From Muribaculaceae bacterium (lineage in GTDB: Bacteria > Bacteroidota > Bacteroidia > Bacteroidales > Muribaculaceae), in the NCBI GenBank assembly GCA_021443235.1, contig JABUUJ010000038.1:32471-40869 (forward strand): a stretch of 8,399 nt of DNA. Reading direction: 5' to 3'. Both the position numbers and the translations under genes were made by a program. The notes beneath the pieces were generated by a model. The model was not told the DNA's origin and did no database searches. It saw nothing but the letters and a program-made list of their open reading frames with translations. Position 1 is the stretch's first letter. The number at the start of each line of letters is the position of its first letter. Shown one piece after another: positions 8,110 through 8,399 of the stretch.

Positions 8110-8137
8110 CAAAATTACGCGCAATATTACAAGCCAA
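8110..8137 (-). promoter_or_regulatory. candidate Bacteroidetes-type promoter for the susC operon
   Basis: On the minus strand TAATTTTG (8117-8110) matches the Bacteroidetes -7 consensus TAnnTTTG exactly. A TTG at 8137-8135 stands 17 nt upstream, as a relaxed -33 element. Transcription would start around 8106-8103, giving a leader of roughly 90 nt before the susC ATG. The -33 match is weak (GTTG and not TTTG, with slightly short spacing), which is normal for promoters that need an activator. A start site has not been shown. Confidence 0.4.
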
Positions 8138-8179
8138 CGTGCAATTATTGTCCAAATCGTTACAAATTTGTTTCAACGC

Positions 8180-8208
8180 AACATTATTGCATCAAATGTA
8201 ACATTATT
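8180..8208. repeat. pair of AACATTATT direct repeats, 20 bp apart
   Basis: AACATTATT occurs at 8180-8188 and again at 8200-8208, start to start 20 bp, that is close to two helical turns. The pair lies about 45-70 bp upstream of the candidate -33 element, where an activator dimer could bind. A CAAATGTA (TACATTTG on the minus strand) sits between them. The two copies are exact, but nine AT-rich bases could repeat by chance. Confidence 0.4.
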
Positions 8209-8214
8209 ACCATC

Positions 8215-8231
8215 TCGACGTTGACTTTGAC
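8215..8231. repeat. 17-bp direct repeat, copy nearer susC
   Basis: The sequence TCGAC-G-TTGACTTTGAC matches the copy at 8379-8395 in 16 of 17 positions (G or A at position 6), in the same orientation and 164 bp away. It is internally periodic (TTGACT/TTGAC, 6 bp). The two copies bracket the hairpin, the GTTCAAC array and the 9-bp tandem repeat. A regulator site or the edge of a small duplicated or inserted segment are both possible. Confidence 0.6.
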
Positions 8232-8235
8232 CATA

Positions 8236-8251
8236 GCTCGCTGTCGCGAGC
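8236..8251. other. perfect GC-rich inverted repeat (hairpin) next to the GTTCAAC array
   Basis: GCTCGC (8236-8241) and GCGAGC (8246-8251) are perfectly complementary around the 4-nt loop TGTC. This is the most GC-rich spot in an otherwise AT-rich region and it abuts the first GTTCAAC unit at 8252. Neither strand continues into a U-run, so it does not look like a standard intrinsic terminator. It could be a protein-binding palindrome or an RNA structure if transcription starts further upstream. Confidence 0.5.
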
Positions 8252-8295
8252 GTTCAACATTGTTCAACTTGGTTCAACTTGGTTCAACATTGTTG
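8252..8295. repeat. 10-bp-period array of GTTCAAC dyads (candidate operator array)
   Basis: GTTCAAC occurs exactly at 8252-8258, 8262-8268, 8272-8278 and 8282-8288, every 10 bp. The 3-bp spacers are ATT, TTG, TTG and ATT, and a half copy (GTTG) follows at 8292-8295. Each unit is itself a dyad, GTT-C-AAC, so each can be read on either strand (GTTGAAC on the minus strand). The 10-bp step puts all units on about the same face of the helix, as in cooperative regulator arrays. It lies about 115-150 bp upstream of the candidate promoter. Alternatives are a slipped simple repeat or an intrinsically curved segment. The repeat is certain, its function is not. Confidence 0.8.
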
Positions 8296-8344
8296 TGGCC
8301 ACGCGAAACTTTTTTCTTGTGGAAATGCTGTGGAAATTTAATCT

Positions 8345-8362
8345 CTCACAGATCTCACAGAT
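8345..8362. repeat. tandem CTCACAGAT duplication
   Basis: CTCACAGAT is repeated head to tail at 8345-8353 and 8354-8362 without mismatch. On the minus strand it reads as two ATCTGTGAG units. From memory, short runs of AATCTGTG-like units are common between genes in Bacteroidales, so this may be a member of a dispersed intergenic repeat and not a site specific to this operon. Confidence 0.6.
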
Positions 8363-8378
8363 TTAAAGGATTATATTT

Positions 8379-8395
8379 TCGACATTGACTTTGAC
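8379..8395. repeat. 17-bp direct repeat, copy at the window edge
   Basis: The sequence TCGAC-A-TTGACTTTGAC is the second copy of the repeat at 8215-8231 (16 of 17 identical, same orientation). GACATTG occurs at 8381-8387 and again at 8393-8399, so the periodic sequence may continue past the window. Confidence 0.6.
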
Positions 8396-8399
8396 ATTG

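Larger units (their letters stand above)
8016..8399. other. repeat-rich, AT-rich non-coding region upstream of susC
   Basis: This 384-bp stretch has no convincing gene on either strand. It contains, from the window edge towards susC: one copy of a 17-bp repeat, a 9-bp tandem duplication, a 10-bp-period GTTCAAC array, a perfect GC-rich hairpin, the second 17-bp copy, an AACATTATT pair spaced 20 bp, a candidate promoter, and about 90 bp of presumed leader. TTCAAC also recurs outside the array at 8172-8177 and 8054-8059. The base composition is clearly more AT-rich than the coding DNA. As the only long gap before the operon, it should hold the operon's control sites. Confidence 0.7.

Noticed and set aside
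7994..8176. Minus-strand 60-codon frame overlapping the susC start
   Set aside because: It is out of frame with susC, crosses the candidate promoter and leader, and has an Asn/Lys-rich composition typical of AT-rich spacer.
8193..8200. Second TAnnTTTG box, TACATTTG on the minus strand
   Set aside because: The -7 match is exact, but no TTG or TTTG lies 17-21 nt upstream, and it falls between the AACATTATT repeats. It is kept only as an alternative start for the operon.
8062..8388. Plus-strand open frame of 108 codons in the upstream region, with a C-x2-C ... C-x2-C pattern
   Set aside because: It runs straight through the tandem repeats, hairpin and 17-bp repeats, and its composition is that of translated non-coding DNA. 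The cysteine pattern resembles a zinc ribbon only by spacing.
8016..8399. CRISPR array or mobile element in the repeat-rich region
   Set aside because: The repeats are 7 bp with 3-bp spacers, far too short for CRISPR. No transposase, terminal inverted repeats or integrase is present.

Overview
The window comes from a Bacteroidota genome, almost certainly order Bacteroidales. Four genes on the minus strand form a susC-susD-lipoprotein-glycosidase row, the hallmark of a polysaccharide utilization locus (PUL). Three of the four products carry lipoprotein signals and the fourth is a SusC-type TonB-dependent porin. There are no strong Shine-Dalgarno sequences in front of the genes, and the best promoter candidate is of the Bacteroidetes TAnnTTTG type. 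GC-rich coding DNA next to AT-rich spacers would suit Muribaculaceae or Prevotellaceae, but the family is a guess.

Layout, in the direction of transcription (right to left). At 8399-8016 lies a 384-bp non-coding upstream region. It is rich in ordered short repeats: a 10-bp-period array of GTTCAAC dyads, a perfect hairpin, a 17-bp direct repeat on either side of these, a 9-bp tandem duplication, a 20-bp-spaced pair of AACATTATT, and a candidate promoter at 8137-8110. Then come susC (8015-4914), susD (4898-3192), a surface-glycan-binding lipoprotein with a DUF4960-like C-terminus (3140-1716), and a family GH32 glycosidase lipoprotein (1695-100). Gaps between genes are 15, 51 and 20 bp, so they look like one operon. 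At the left edge an ATG at 17 may start a further gene that runs out of the window.

Order and protein types match the core of the fructan (levan) locus of Bacteroides thetaiotaomicron (BT1763-BT1762-BT1761-BT1760: SusC, SusD, surface glycan-binding protein, GH32 endo-levanase). The inferred pathway is as follows. The GH32 lipoprotein cuts fructan at the cell surface. The binding lipoprotein and SusD hold the chains. SusC imports the oligosaccharides into the periplasm using TonB energy. The periplasmic exo-fructosidases, fructose transporter, fructokinase and hybrid two-component regulator expected of a complete locus are not in this window. Whether the substrate is levan, inulin or another fructan cannot be read from the sequence.

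The genes belong to known families. The least explained part is the upstream region, where the helically phased GTTCAAC array is the strongest candidate for an undescribed regulatory element. The GH32 protein also stands out, with a non-standard nucleophile motif and many cysteines.
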